Assembly (NCBI RefSeq): GCF_902498065.1
Contig: NZ_CABVIR010000001.1
Span: forward strand, 992,001 to 1,056,000
DNA from: Pseudomonas fluorescens
GTDB taxonomy: Bacteria > Pseudomonadota > Gammaproteobacteria > Pseudomonadales > Pseudomonadaceae
Length of the DNA stretch: 64,000 bases
Reading direction: 5' to 3'
The first letter of the stretch is position 1, and each line of letters opens with the position of its first letter. This document shows positions 26,130-36,393 of this stretch, piece by piece. Below the pieces are notes generated by a model. It was not told where the DNA came from and made no database searches. It worked only from the letters and a program-made list of their open reading frames with translations. Made by a program: the position numbers and the translations under genes.

Positions 26130-27370
26130 GGTTGTTCGCTCTCCATCTGCACGTCTTGCAACAGCTCGGCAAAGTCCTTCAGCGTTTGCTCGTCGACCTC
26201 GCTGCCGTAGTTGTCCAGCCACGCGCGGCTGAACAATTCCTGGGGTGTGAGCTGGTCCAGTTCAACCAGGGGCGTACCGTCATCGAGCCCGTCACGGCTG
26301 CCGTTACCGGCGTACTCCGCGGCGATCCGCACCAGGCGCACAGCTTTGCCTTGCAGGGCGGTTTCGACCTGATGGCGCAAGTCGGGTTGCGGCTCATCGA
26401 GGCGCACCCGCACTTCCAGCCACGGCTGACGCTGAATGTCGGCGAGCAAATCGATATTCGGCAGGTCGGCCAGTTGTAGCAGGATGTCGGCCAAAGGCGC
26501 CGGGCCGATACGTTGCAGGTTGACGGCGCGGGGAATCAGCTTCGGTTCGACACTGACCAGGGTTTCGCCGTCGAGCTGGATGTCGAGAATCTGATGCTGA
26601 TAACCGATTTCGGAGAACGACAACGGAATCGGCGAGCCGCTGTAGCGAATGCGCTCTTCACCGTTGACCTTCTGCGGCTTGTGCAAATGCCCGAGGGCAA
26701 CGTAGCTGATGCTCGGGCCGAACAGGCTGGCGGGCAGCGCTTCGGCGTTGCCGATGATCAGACTGCGCTCGGAATCTTCCGATACTGAACCGCCGGCCAT
26801 GTGCGCATGGCTGATGGCAATCAGCGCCTGGCCCTTCTTGCGTTTGGCATTGGCGGCTTCGATCAGCCATTCGTGAACCTGGCCGATCCCGCGCAGGTAG
26901 TTGTCGCCCAGGTGCGCGCCGGTCACTTCGGCCGGTCGCAGGAACGGCAGCGCCAGGCACCAGGCCACCGTTTTGCCTTTGGCGTCCGGCAGCGGCAGCA
27001 GCAGACGTTCGGCGTCGAGTTGCCCGTCATCCAGCCACAGCACCCGACCCAGCGCATGCGTGCGCAAACGACGCATCAGCGGTGCGGGCAGTTCAATGCG
27101 CGAACCGGAATCGTGGTTGCCGGCGATCATCACGATCGTCAGCTTCGGCTGTTGTTCGTGGGCGCTGACGATGAAGTCATAGAGGCGTTCCTGGGCTTTG
27201 ACCGGTGGATTGACCGTGTCGAAGATATCGCCGGCGATCAACAGCACATCGGGCTGGTCCATCTTTAGCTGACGCAGCAGCCATTCGAGGAAACAGCCGT
27301 GCTCGAAATCGCGTTCCTGGCCGTGAAGGTTCTGCCCAAGGTGCCAGTCGGAGGTGTGAAACAGACGCAA
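26126..27370 (-). CDS. sbcD: Exonuclease subunit SbcD (Mre11-like nuclease)
   Basis: 414 residues, the usual length. The calcineurin-like phosphodiesterase motifs are all present: DWH with Asp8 and His10, GDIFD with Asp48, GNHDS with Asn85 and His86, then the downstream SHAHMAGG and LGHLHKPQ histidines. These bind two Mn ions and cut DNA. First gene of the sbcD-sbcC-GST operon with 4-bp overlaps. Confidence 0.97.
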   Translation of the reverse strand: MRLFHTSDWHLGQNLHGQERDFEHGCFLEWLLRQLKMDQPDVLLIAGDIFDTVNPPVKAQERLYDFIVSAHEQQPKLTIVMIAGNHDSGSRIELPAPLMRRLRTHALGRVLWLDDGQLDAERLLLPLPDAKGKTVAWCLALPFLRPAEVTGAHLGDNYLRGIGQVHEWLIEAANAKRKKGQALIAISHAHMAGGSVSEDSERSLIIGNAEALPASLFGPSISYVALGHLHKPQKVNGEERIRYSGSPIPLSFSEIGYQHQILDIQLDGETLVSVEPKLIPRAVNLQRIGPAPLADILLQLADLPNIDLLADIQRQPWLEVRVRLDEPQPDLRHQVETALQGKAVRLVRIAAEYAGNGSRDGLDDGTPLVELDQLTPQELFSRAWLDNYGSEVDEQTLKDFAELLQDVQMESEQP

Positions 27371-27510
27371 GGCGAGCTCCGTAGGAAATAAGGTAGTGGC
27401 CGCGAGGAAATTGACAGCGGCGAAAGGGGAGAGAGTTTACGGGTAAAGAGGTGAGTACACCTACCCTCGCCACGGGGGCAGATCTGAGGCCAGTATGAAA
27501 ATCAGGATCG

Positions 27511-27653
27511 TTTCGCCGGCAAGCCTGCTCAGGGTTTGTGTCATGCCATTTTCTGGGCAACCCCCGAACCTGTGGGAGCTGGCTTGCCAGCGATGACGGC
27601 CTTGAGAACGACGCGGAATTCAGGACCGTTTCGCCGGCAAGCCGGCTCACAGG
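27511..27653. repeat. REP elements (single plus doublet)
   Basis: A single copy TCGCCGGCAAGCCTGCTCAG near 27511-27535, then an inverted pair: TGTGGGAGCTGGCTTGCCAG at 27571 and TCGCCGGCAAGCCGGCTCAC near 27631. They lie between the divergently oriented ends of sbcD's promoter region and the batD stop. Confidence 0.75.
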
Positions 27654-27660
27654 ATCGCGG

Positions 27661-29301
27661 TCACTTCGGATACAGCGGCGGGAGGCCACTGTCGCCGACC
27701 GGGTCTTGAATGCGCTCGGCAATCGGGATCGCCTTGATCGCGCGCCACAATTCCTCACCTTGCCAATGCTGGCCGGTTTCGCTGTACAGCGCCCCATTCA
27801 AACCATCCAGCGCATCGGACAACGGCACGAATCGCGCCGCCATGTCGGCCAGGGTTTCCGGTTGTTGTCGGGCCCAGGCGTCGAGGGCCTGGCGGGTGGC
27901 GTGGGAGTCGTTGGCCTGGCAGGCGCGCTTGAGGTCGTCGAGCACGGTGCGCGGACTCGGGCCGGTCTGGGCTGCGCGCAGGATCGCCGGTTGCCAGCGG
28001 GCGCGCCACCAGAGGCCGAAGCCCAGCAGGGTGGTGCAGGCAAGTATTACGGTGCTGAGTTTCCACCACCAGAGCGCTTCGTTGTCGGCAGCGGAAATGA
28101 CCAGCGGCGCGCCGGCCGGGGTATCGACCATCAATCCCGGATTGTTCGCCACTTGCAGCGTCCGCGCTGGCAGGCTGCTGTGTTCCAGATGATCTTCAAA
28201 GGTGTTCCACCAGACCACATCCACCGCCGGCAACTCGACGTTTCCGCGCTGGACAGGCACCAGAGCCTCACGGTCCTCGCGACTGCCAATCAGGCCGCGC
28301 TCGCTGTTCTGGTTGACCAGCACCGGCTGATCCGGATAGCGTCGCAAGCCGTTGACGTCGGTGGCCGGCAACGGCGGCAGTTGTGAGCTGGCCAAACCTT
28401 CGGCTTTCAAAAACAGGCTGCGCGTCAGCGAATCACCCACTTGGGCGTGATCCGGTTCCGGATTCCAGCTCTCGCTCAGGGTCAGGTTGCGGGCCGGCAG
28501 CCAAGGCACGTCCGCCGGGTAAGTGGCGGGTTTCGGCTTGACGGTCAGCGGCAGTTCGACCGAGCTGACGCGCATCAGTTTGCCGGATTTCGGCACCTGG
28601 GATTCGACGTCCTTGGCCGGTTGCGCGTCGACCAGCGTGGCGCTGAAAATCTGCGCCGGAATGCTGACCTGGCCGCTGTGTTGCGGGTAGATCGCGTAGC
28701 GCAATTCGATCACGCCGTGGCGCAGGCCGTTGATGTCTTTTTCGTAAGTGCGCGACTCACCCAACTGCTCGATGCGGGCATCGGGAATCTGCAACGGCGT
28801 CAGGCTGCTGTCGTCGTACAGCGACACGGAATGGTAGATGCGCAAGGTCAGGATCGCCTGGGCCTGCACGTACACGCTGTTTTGATCGAGGCTGGCGTCG
28901 ATGAACACCGGGGCCAGTTTTTGCGTGCTGTCCTGGGTTTCGCTCTCGACCACTTGCAGGGTGATCGGCTGGCTCTGTACTTCGCCCAGTTGCAGCGACG
29001 GAATGACCACGCTGCCGTTCTGCCGAGGCAGCAGGGTAATGATCCAGCGGGTGGTGGCGCCATTGCCGCCGTTAAGGGTCGTCAACTGGTTGACCTGACG
29101 GGTGCCGCGCACTTCAAACAGCGGCTCCAGCGCCGTCAGGTCGGGCTTGCCGAATTGGGTGACATCGTTGGATTCCAGGGTCAGCTCGACCGTTTCGCCG
29201 GAGTTCAGGCGACTGCGGTCGACACTGGCGACCAGCTCCGCAGCCTGGGCCTGAACGGTCCAGATCAACAGTGCGAGCATGAAAGCGGTGAAGCGGGTCA
29301 T
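27661..29301 (-). CDS. batD: BatD family protein
   Basis: 546 residues. Signal peptide at 1-20, then several immunoglobulin-like beta domains (LVASVDRSRLNSGETVELTLE, GSVVIPSLQLGEVQSQPITL, GQVSIPAQIFSATLVD). One membrane helix at roughly 415-435 (WWKLSTVILACTTLLGFGLWW) is followed by a cytoplasmic helical tail. This is the layout of BatD, which works with BatA and BatB in the envelope and is linked to stress tolerance. Last gene of the moxR-DUF58-DUF4381-batA-batB-batD operon, with a 4-bp overlap with batB. Confidence 0.88.
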   Translation of the reverse strand: MTRFTAFMLALLIWTVQAQAAELVASVDRSRLNSGETVELTLESNDVTQFGKPDLTALEPLFEVRGTRQVNQLTTLNGGNGATTRWIITLLPRQNGSVVIPSLQLGEVQSQPITLQVVESETQDSTQKLAPVFIDASLDQNSVYVQAQAILTLRIYHSVSLYDDSSLTPLQIPDARIEQLGESRTYEKDINGLRHGVIELRYAIYPQHSGQVSIPAQIFSATLVDAQPAKDVESQVPKSGKLMRVSSVELPLTVKPKPATYPADVPWLPARNLTLSESWNPEPDHAQVGDSLTRSLFLKAEGLASSQLPPLPATDVNGLRRYPDQPVLVNQNSERGLIGSREDREALVPVQRGNVELPAVDVVWWNTFEDHLEHSSLPARTLQVANNPGLMVDTPAGAPLVISAADNEALWWWKLSTVILACTTLLGFGLWWRARWQPAILRAAQTGPSPRTVLDDLKRACQANDSHATRQALDAWARQQPETLADMAARFVPLSDALDGLNGALYSETGQHWQGEELWRAIKAIPIAERIQDPVGDSGLPPLYPK

Positions 29302-31034
29302 CGAGTTTTTTCCTGATCCTGATGTTGCTGCTGTTCGTACCAGAATTTGCGCCTGAGCAATTCGCCCGGGTCATCCGGGATCTTGCGCAGCCATTGCTCC
29401 AGCGCTTGGCGCTGCTCGCCATCGATGGCGTCGCTGGCCGGGCGCAGCGGCGGGGTGGTGCTTTGTTCGTCGCCCAATTCGCTGCCGGGAACCTCATTGG
29501 TGCCGGGGCGTGCTGGTGTCGTCTCCGATTGTTGCGCATCGGGCGGAGTCGTCTGGGCGTCGGACTCCGGTTCGCCACTGTTCGACGGTTGGGCGGCTGC
29601 ACCCGGCGGTGGTTCCTGCGGGGTCCCGGTCTCGTCACCTTCAGTGTTGTCCGGTTCGACAGGCGCCGGTGTGTTTTTCTGCTTGATCAGGCTTTCTACC
29701 AAGGTCTTGTTAGTCAGCGCCGGGCGCAGATCCGGTTGCAGCTCCAGCGCCTGTTCGTAGGCATCCAGCGCGGCTTCCAACTCACCGCCTTTGGCCAGGG
29801 CGTTGCCACGATTGTAGTGGGCGTGGGCGTCATTGCCTTGGGCGAACCGCTGGGCGGCGCCACTGTAGTCGCCGGCCTCATAGAGCGCCACGCCTTGCCA
29901 TTGTCGATCCTCGAAATGTTTCGCGGCCTCGGCCGGACGCTTCTTCTTCAACAGATGCAGGCCTTGCTGGTCAGGACGCAGCCACAAGTCCTCAAAGTCG
30001 AAGGCGTAGCTCGGTTGCGGCAACAGGAACAGCAGCGGCAGACAGAACAGCCAGCCGCGACGACCGGCGCAGGCCGCCAGCAGCAACAGCGGCAACAACA
30101 GCCAATACCCCTGATCGGCCCAGGTATCGAGGCGCAGGGTCTGGCCGTCATTGCGCAAGTTGCGCGGGCCATCGAGCAGGCCGAGGGCGCGCAGGTCGGC
30201 ATCGTCCAGGCGCGCGTGGCGATAACGTCCATCGAGGCCGTTGACGAACGCTTTCAGGTTCGGCTCGTCCAGGCGCGGTACCAGAATCGCGCCTTGGTCA
30301 TCCTTGAGGAAACTGCCATCTTCCTGAGTGATCGGTGCGCCTTCGGCGGTGCCGATGCCGAGCATCAAAAGCTGCGTCGACTTGCCATCCAGCGCCTGTT
30401 GAATGCCTTCGCGCTCGAGTTCGGTCAGGGATGAACCGATCAGCAGAATCCGGCCGTCACCCAGCGCGCCCTGATTTAGCAGTGCAAGGGCCTTGGTCAC
30501 CGCGAGATCGGCGCGATGGCCCGTCTGGGGCATTAACGACGGCTTGAGCGCCTCCAGCAGATTGCCGCTGGTAGACAGGTCATCCGACAGTGGCACCAGC
30601 GTGTGTGCGCTGCCGGCGTAGACGACGATGGCGGTCTGGGCGTCGCTGCGGTTTTGCAGCAAGTCAAACAGCTTGCGTCGGGCCTGTTCCAGCCGGTTTG
30701 GCGTGACGTCGGTGGCGAGCATCTCCGGAGTCAGCTCAAGGATCACCACCAGCGGGTCGGCCGGTTTCTGACTGGGTTGCTCGACGCGCTCCCAGCTCGG
30801 CCCCAACAACGCCAGTATCGTCAGCAGCCACGCCACACCGAGGGCGACCCACGGCAGCTTGCTGTCGCGACCGTTGCCGCCACTTAGCAACGCGGAATGA
30901 AAGGCCGGCGGCAGAATCATCTGCCAGCGCCCGGCGCGCTTCTGTCGATGCCAGAGTTGCCAGAGCAACCAGCCGAGCAGTGGCAACAGCAGCAGCCACC
31001 AAGGGCGGAACCAATAAGGCCACAGCGCGCTCAT
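29298..31034 (-). CDS. batB: BatB/BatC-type fusion: VWA domain plus TPR repeats
   Basis: 578 residues. Two N-terminal membrane helices are followed by a von Willebrand A domain (about 95-300). A third membrane segment with the Leu-rich stretch near WLLLPLLLLAACAG comes next, then TPR repeats (about 345-455, HAHYNRGNALAKGGELEAALDAYEQAL), a long Pro/Glu/Thr-rich disordered linker and a basic-acidic helix at the end. The TPR part corresponds to BatC, fused here as is common in Pseudomonas. The metal-site motif DxSxS is replaced by Glu100-Leu-Thr-Pro-Glu104 before MLATDVTPNRLEQARRK, so normal MIDAS metal binding is unlikely. Overlaps batA and batD by 4 bp. Confidence 0.88.
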   Translation of the reverse strand: MSALWPYWFRPWWLLLLPLLGWLLWQLWHRQKRAGRWQMILPPAFHSALLSGGNGRDSKLPWVALGVAWLLTILALLGPSWERVEQPSQKPADPLVVILELTPEMLATDVTPNRLEQARRKLFDLLQNRSDAQTAIVVYAGSAHTLVPLSDDLSTSGNLLEALKPSLMPQTGHRADLAVTKALALLNQGALGDGRILLIGSSLTELEREGIQQALDGKSTQLLMLGIGTAEGAPITQEDGSFLKDDQGAILVPRLDEPNLKAFVNGLDGRYRHARLDDADLRALGLLDGPRNLRNDGQTLRLDTWADQGYWLLLPLLLLAACAGRRGWLFCLPLLFLLPQPSYAFDFEDLWLRPDQQGLHLLKKKRPAEAAKHFEDRQWQGVALYEAGDYSGAAQRFAQGNDAHAHYNRGNALAKGGELEAALDAYEQALELQPDLRPALTNKTLVESLIKQKNTPAPVEPDNTEGDETGTPQEPPPGAAAQPSNSGEPESDAQTTPPDAQQSETTPARPGTNEVPGSELGDEQSTTPPLRPASDAIDGEQRQALEQWLRKIPDDPGELLRRKFWYEQQQHQDQEKTR

Positions 31035-32110
31035 CGGCGCCTCCGCAGGCGCAGGCGCTTGAGTCGCTGACGCCAGTCAGGCAGTTGCGTTTGCAAGAAC
31101 AGATCCTTGGTAAACAGACGCTGCAACGGGTTATCCGGCCAGCGTTCGCGAGCCACCAGCAACAGGCTCAACAGCAGCGCCATCGCCAACGGCCAGTGAT
31201 ACAACGCCTGCGCCGGGCGGGCCTGGGTCGGTTGTTGAGTCACCGGTTCCAATTGGTCGAGGGTTTCCTTGATCGCTTGCAATTCCTTGCCGTCGCGAGC
31301 GCGGAAATACTGACCTCCCGTGGCGGCGGCGATGGCCTTCAGCGCAGGTTCGTCGAGGTCCAGGCTCGGGTTGATACCGAGGAATCCTGCGGTGCCGCTT
31401 TGCTCGGGATCGGCGCCGATGCCGATCGGGTAGATTTTCACGCCTTCATTGGCCGCCAGCCGCGCTGCCGTCAGCGGGTCGATTTCGCCGCCGTTATTGG
31501 CGCCGTCCGTCACCAGAATCAGCACGCGGCTTTGCGCCGGACGCATGCGCAGGCGTTTGATCGCGAGGCCGATAGCGTCGCCGATGGCGGTGTTCTTGCC
31601 GGCGATACCGATGCGCGCTTCGTCGAGCCAGACCCGCACAGTGCGCCGGTCAAACGTCAGGGGTGCCTGCAGATACGCCCGGCTGCCGAAGAGGATCAGG
31701 CCGACACGGTCGCCTTCGCGACTCTCCAGAAAATCACCGAGCAAATGTTGCACCAGCGTCAGGCGGCTGACTTCATCGTCTCGCCACTGCATGTCGGGGA
31801 AGTCCATGGAGCCGGAAACGTCCACCGCCACCAGCAGGTCACGGCCACTGGCGGCAATCGGTAACGGTTCGCCGAGCCACTGCGGGCGCGCCGCGGCGAT
31901 CAGCAAAAACAGCCACAGCAGCATGAACGGCGCTTGCTGGCGCCAGGCCGGCAGATTGGCCCGAGCGCGACGCCGGGCCAGGCCTTCGAGGTCGCTGAGG
32001 AAACTGACTTTGAGCGCCGGTTCGCCGCTGTCGGCCACCGGCAGCACGATGCGCATTAACCAGGGCAGCGGCAGCAGGGCGAAGATCCAAGGCCAGGCGA
32101 ACTCAAACAT
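31031..32110 (-). CDS. batA: BatA family VWA-domain membrane protein
   Basis: 359 residues. N-terminal helices (FEFAWPWIFALLPLPWLM and PFMLLWLFLLIAAA) are followed by a VWA domain with an intact MIDAS: Asp97, Ser99 and Ser101 in DVSGS, then the downstream Thr and Asp (TAIGDAIGLAI, LVTDGANNGG). A C-terminal membrane helix (WPLAMALLLSLLLVA) leaves a very basic tail. The intact metal site contrasts with the partner BatB. Overlaps DUF4381 by 8 bp and batB by 4 bp. Confidence 0.9.
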   Translation of the reverse strand: MFEFAWPWIFALLPLPWLMRIVLPVADSGEPALKVSFLSDLEGLARRRARANLPAWRQQAPFMLLWLFLLIAAARPQWLGEPLPIAASGRDLLVAVDVSGSMDFPDMQWRDDEVSRLTLVQHLLGDFLESREGDRVGLILFGSRAYLQAPLTFDRRTVRVWLDEARIGIAGKNTAIGDAIGLAIKRLRMRPAQSRVLILVTDGANNGGEIDPLTAARLAANEGVKIYPIGIGADPEQSGTAGFLGINPSLDLDEPALKAIAAATGGQYFRARDGKELQAIKETLDQLEPVTQQPTQARPAQALYHWPLAMALLLSLLLVARERWPDNPLQRLFTKDLFLQTQLPDWRQRLKRLRLRRRR

Positions 32111-32597
32111 GTTTGCGAATCCACGTGTCGACGGCTTGCGTCAGGCCGGCGATGGCCTTGTCGTCGAGTTTGCATTCGGGTTTGTAGGCACCTTCGACCA
32201 GCACCATCCAGCGCGTCAGGCCGGCAGCCGGGCAGCGGTTGTCGAGAAACGCCAACCATTTGCGTCCATTGAGGGTGTGGCTCTGGCTGTAGGGGTAATG
32301 GTTGCGGCACAGGCGCTTGAGCAAACCGTTGAGTTGCTGCAGCCAGGCACCGGCCGGCGCGCCATCGTAGGGTTTGGGCATCAGCGCCAGTTCGGCCAGT
32401 GCGGCGAGGCGCACCGGGTCCAGCGGTTGTTCGGCGCGCACGATGGGGCGCTTGTTCGGCAGAAAACGCCGCGCCTTCCACAGGCCGAAGCCGATCAGCG
32501 GCAGCAACAACAGCAAGAGCCACCAGCCCGGCGCCGGAGGCCAGAAGCCTATCGGTGGCGGGGAGATCAGCGGTTGCAGTTGATCGAGGCTGCTCAT
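32103..32597 (-). CDS. DUF4381 membrane protein
   Basis: 164 residues from ATG 32595-32597 (MSSLDQLQPL), which overlaps the DUF58 stop by 4 bp. IGFWPPAPGWWLLLLLLPLIGF is the signature membrane segment of DUF4381. The soluble part has the conserved LLKRLCRNHYP and GRKWLAFLD. Its constant position between DUF58 and BatA suggests it is a structural part of the same membrane complex. No enzymatic motif. Confidence 0.87.
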   Translation of the reverse strand: MSSLDQLQPLISPPPIGFWPPAPGWWLLLLLLPLIGFGLWKARRFLPNKRPIVRAEQPLDPVRLAALAELALMPKPYDGAPAGAWLQQLNGLLKRLCRNHYPYSQSHTLNGRKWLAFLDNRCPAAGLTRWMVLVEGAYKPECKLDDKAIAGLTQAVDTWIRKHV

Positions 32598-33543
32598 CGA
32601 CCTTTCCCCGGTTTCTGTGGGTTCAGATACTCGCGCAGTTGTTCGACCATCTCGCTCTGGGTGCTCAAGGGCATCAGCAACACCCGCAGTTTTTGCGCGA
32701 GCAATTCCCAATGGGCGATGCGTGCTTCGGCCTGGGCGCGGTAGGTCTGGCGCAGCTCGAAATTCAACGTGTCGAGTTCCAGTTGCGCACCGCGTTCGAC
32801 GAAACGCAGCAAACCGGCAGCGGGCAGGGCGTGGTCCAGTGGATCGGACAGCGGCAGCAGCAACAGGTCGCAATGGCGGGACAACAGGCTCAGTTGTTGC
32901 TCGGAGCCTTCAGTCAGCGCGCGTTCGTCGCAGATCACGATGACCAGGCTGCCGGGACGCAGCACTTCCCGGGCGCGACGCAGGGCCAGGTTGAGGGCGT
33001 CACGGTTCGTTTCGCTTTCGGTGTGCAGTGATTGATTGACGCGCACAAGCCGGTTGAGCAATTGCAACAGGCTCTGCTTACTGCGCCGTGGCTTGATTTC
33101 GTAGTGTTCGTTGTCGCCGAACACCAGTCCGCCCACCCGATCGTTATGGCCCAGTGCGGCCCAGCCAATCAGGCTCGCCGCTTGCGCAGCGAGCACCGAT
33201 TTGAACATCAGCCCGGAACCGAAAAATAACCGGCGACTCTGCTCGACCATGATGAAAATCGGCCGCTCGCGTTCTTCATGGAACAGCTTGGTGTGCGGTT
33301 CCTGGGTGCGAGCGGTGACGCGCCAGTCGATGGTGCGCACGTCGTCGCCGGCCTGATAGACCCGCACCTGATCGAAGTCCACGCCACGGCCACGTAGCTT
33401 CGAGTGGTGCAGGCCGATCAGCGGGCTGCGCTGGCTCGGCGTCGAAAACAGCTGCACTTCACGCACGCGATGGCGCATCTCGATCAGCTCGGCGAGGCTG
33501 ACACGGATGCCCGGCTCGGGCGGCAGGGGGGCGTTCATTGGGG

Positions 33544-33547
<4 letters not shown>
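32594..33547 (-). CDS. DUF58 domain protein
   Basis: 317 residues. It carries the DUF58 core: GRGVDFDQVRVYQAGDDVRTIDWRVTARTQEPHTKLFHEERERP. A VWA-like region follows, with IMVEQSRRLFFGSG in place of a normal metal site. These proteins are partners of MoxR ATPases. The start ATG 33545-33547 overlaps the moxR stop (ATGA). A second ATG at 33538 is possible but the overlap favours the first. Confidence 0.88.
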
Positions 33548-34503
<956 letters not shown>

Positions 34504-34677
34504 CGATGACTGTTCCTGGAAAGGGTGACCGAAGACGTTCGAATAACGCCAGGGCTGGGGGCGTTACTTTAAAGCATCGCGGGGGGCGGCGACTAACGGC
34601 ATTTTGTGCAAAGTGTGGGAATAGATGGGTAAAAGTGTTTGAAGGTTGTACAGGCCAGGCGGATGCGTCGATCAAAC

Positions 34678-34774
34678 GGGCCTTCGCGGGCAAGCCCGCA
34701 CAGTGAATTAGGGTGTGCACAGATCTTGTGTCTGACTCGATACCTGTGGGAGCGGGCTTGCCCGCGAAGGGGCC
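34678..34774. repeat. REP doublet (BIME)
   Basis: Inverted copies: CCTTCGCGGGCAAGCCCGCA near 34681 and GGAGCGGGCTTGCCCGCGAA near 34749. They lie between the moxR start and the end of the next minus-strand gene. Confidence 0.85.
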
Positions 34775-34787
34775 GGCCCAGACATCA

Positions 34788-35141
34788 TCAAATCTTGCTG
34801 ATGTAAGTCCCTGTCCCCTTGAGAATGTTCTGCAACGTTTCTTCAACCTCCGCCAAGTCACTCGCATCCGTGCTGTGAATGATCTCCAGCGAATCATCCC
34901 CATTCAACGCATCCGCATCCGCCGCCGCAATCTCGATCAGCAAACGGGTAGGGCTGAGGGTCACTTTCACGCCGTCCAGCGTCGAAGGCTCGCCATCAAG
35001 GGTAATCTCCAGCTCGTCCTCGTCCGGGTAGCGGCTCATCAGGAACATTTCACCTTGATCGCTGTGGCAGGCGAGCATGGCCATGTTGTCTTCTTCCTCG
35101 TCGCACGGGTTGACGATCAGGAGGGTGGTGGTCATTTGCAT
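34788..35141 (-). CDS. Small acidic cytoplasmic protein, hypothetical
   Basis: 117 residues from ATG 35139-35141 (MQMTTTLL), which has AGGA at 8 nt; an in-frame ATG at 35180 has no ribosome site. The protein is acidic, with alternating beta-strand-like stretches (LLIVNPCDEEEDNMAMLACH, EMFLMSRYPDEDELEITLDG, VKVTLSPTRLLIEI) and a helical end. No membrane segment or known motif. Found near moxR/gdhB in Pseudomonas but the function is unknown. Confidence 0.65.
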   Translation of the reverse strand: MQMTTTLLIVNPCDEEEDNMAMLACHSDQGEMFLMSRYPDEDELEITLDGEPSTLDGVKVTLSPTRLLIEIAAADADALNGDDSLEIIHSTDASDLAEVEETLQNILKGTGTYISKI

Positions 35142-35304
35142 TTGAGCAGTCCTGGCGCTGGGCGCGGTGTTGGCAGGCAAAGGGCGATTTTGCCAGTGTT
35201 GAGGGTTTTTTGCTGGATTGTGTTGGGTGAGTGCCTATCAGTTCTGCTAGTGGCTATTGGTTGCTATAGCCATCGATAATTCAGTTCTCTCGCAGGACTT
35301 AACG

Positions 35305-36393
35305 ATGATTAGCCAGCAGAAAGCCTTGTCCGTCCGATATCACTACGATGCACTGGATCGAATCACTAGCCACAGGCAGCTGGATCGCCCCGAGCGCCAA
35401 CGCTTTTATTGCGAAGATCGCCTGGCTACCGAGATACAAGGCGAGGAACGCCAATCGTTCGTTCAGTACAGCGACCAACTGATAGCGCAACAGCTGCAAA
35501 AGGATGGCGGGTTCGAAAACACGTTATTGGCCACGGACCTGCAGCGCTCTGTGCTGATAGCCCTCAACGCGAGTAAATCACGCTCCACCACTTACGCTCC
35601 TTACGGTCATCGTCCCTGCGGATGCGGGTTGAACAGCTTGTTGGGCTTCAACGGCCAGCTACCGGATCCCGTGACCGGGCATTATTTGTTGGGTAATGGG
35701 TATCGGGCGTTTAACCCGATTCTGATGCGGTTCAACAGTCCGGATAATTTGAGTCCGTTTGGGGCCGGCGGGGTAAATACTTACGCGTACTGTCTGGGGG
35801 ATCCGATCAATCGAAGTGATCCTACGGGGCATCTTGCTTCTTCATTAAGTCAGTTTTTGAAGAAAGCTCCCGCAGTGGCCGCCTCATATGAACTTGGGAT
35901 AAAACTTAAGCCTGTATCGAATGTGACAAGGCTCTCTGAAGGTATTTTTACATTTGAAGATGTTTACAAGGGCGGTTCCAGGCTTACCTTTGATACCCAT
36001 GGTTTTCCAGGGGGCGTGGAGGGCGATTTTACTGGATTGGATTTGCTTAAGCTTGCTAAGCGCCACGGGGTTGATGTCTCAAAATTTGAGAGTATAAGAA
36101 TTGCGGCATGTCACTCGGCAGATATAGAAAGAAATTCATTTGGCATAGAAGATATTTCATTTGCTGAAAGTATTAATCGGCTTGCGAAACGCCCGGTTAA
36201 GGCTTATTCGGGGAGGATTCAAACGATCAATACGGGCAAGGTTTTCGAAAATCTGAAAATTGGCGAAGTTTATGAGGGACCATACTATTTCGGGGTCGCA
36301 AAGAAAGACATTTCACTAAAACGGTATGGTGTGCAGTATCGACCCGTTGTGTTCGATAAGGTTAAGCGTCCGGTTAGTCGCGTTCGAACCTAG
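35305..36393 (+). CDS. Orphan RHS-core protein with putative caspase-fold (clan CD) C-terminal effector
   Basis: 362 residues, ATG 35305 behind AGGA. Residues 1-175 are the last RHS/YD repeats and the RHS core: YHYDALDRI, LGFNGQLPDPVTGHYLLGNG, FNSPDNLSPFG, NTYAYCLGDPINRSDPTGH. After this border the DNA turns visibly AT-rich and the sequence becomes unrelated. The tail (176-362) has SRLTFDTHGFPGG with His232-Gly233 and FESIRIAACHSA with Cys269. Hydrophobic strand plus HG, then hydrophobic strand plus AC, is the hallmark dyad of caspase-like clan CD peptidases. The N-terminus lacks the large shell repeats and any signal, so this is a short orphan RHS gene, a form common in P. fluorescens. Toxin activity is inferred. 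Confidence 0.72.
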   Translation: MISQQKALSVRYHYDALDRITSHRQLDRPERQRFYCEDRLATEIQGEERQSFVQYSDQLIAQQLQKDGGFENTLLATDLQRSVLIALNASKSRSTTYAPYGHRPCGCGLNSLLGFNGQLPDPVTGHYLLGNGYRAFNPILMRFNSPDNLSPFGAGGVNTYAYCLGDPINRSDPTGHLASSLSQFLKKAPAVAASYELGIKLKPVSNVTRLSEGIFTFEDVYKGGSRLTFDTHGFPGGVEGDFTGLDLLKLAKRHGVDVSKFESIRIAACHSADIERNSFGIEDISFAESINRLAKRPVKAYSGRIQTINTGKVFENLKIGEVYEGPYYFGVAKKDISLKRYGVQYRPVVFDKVKRPVSRVRT

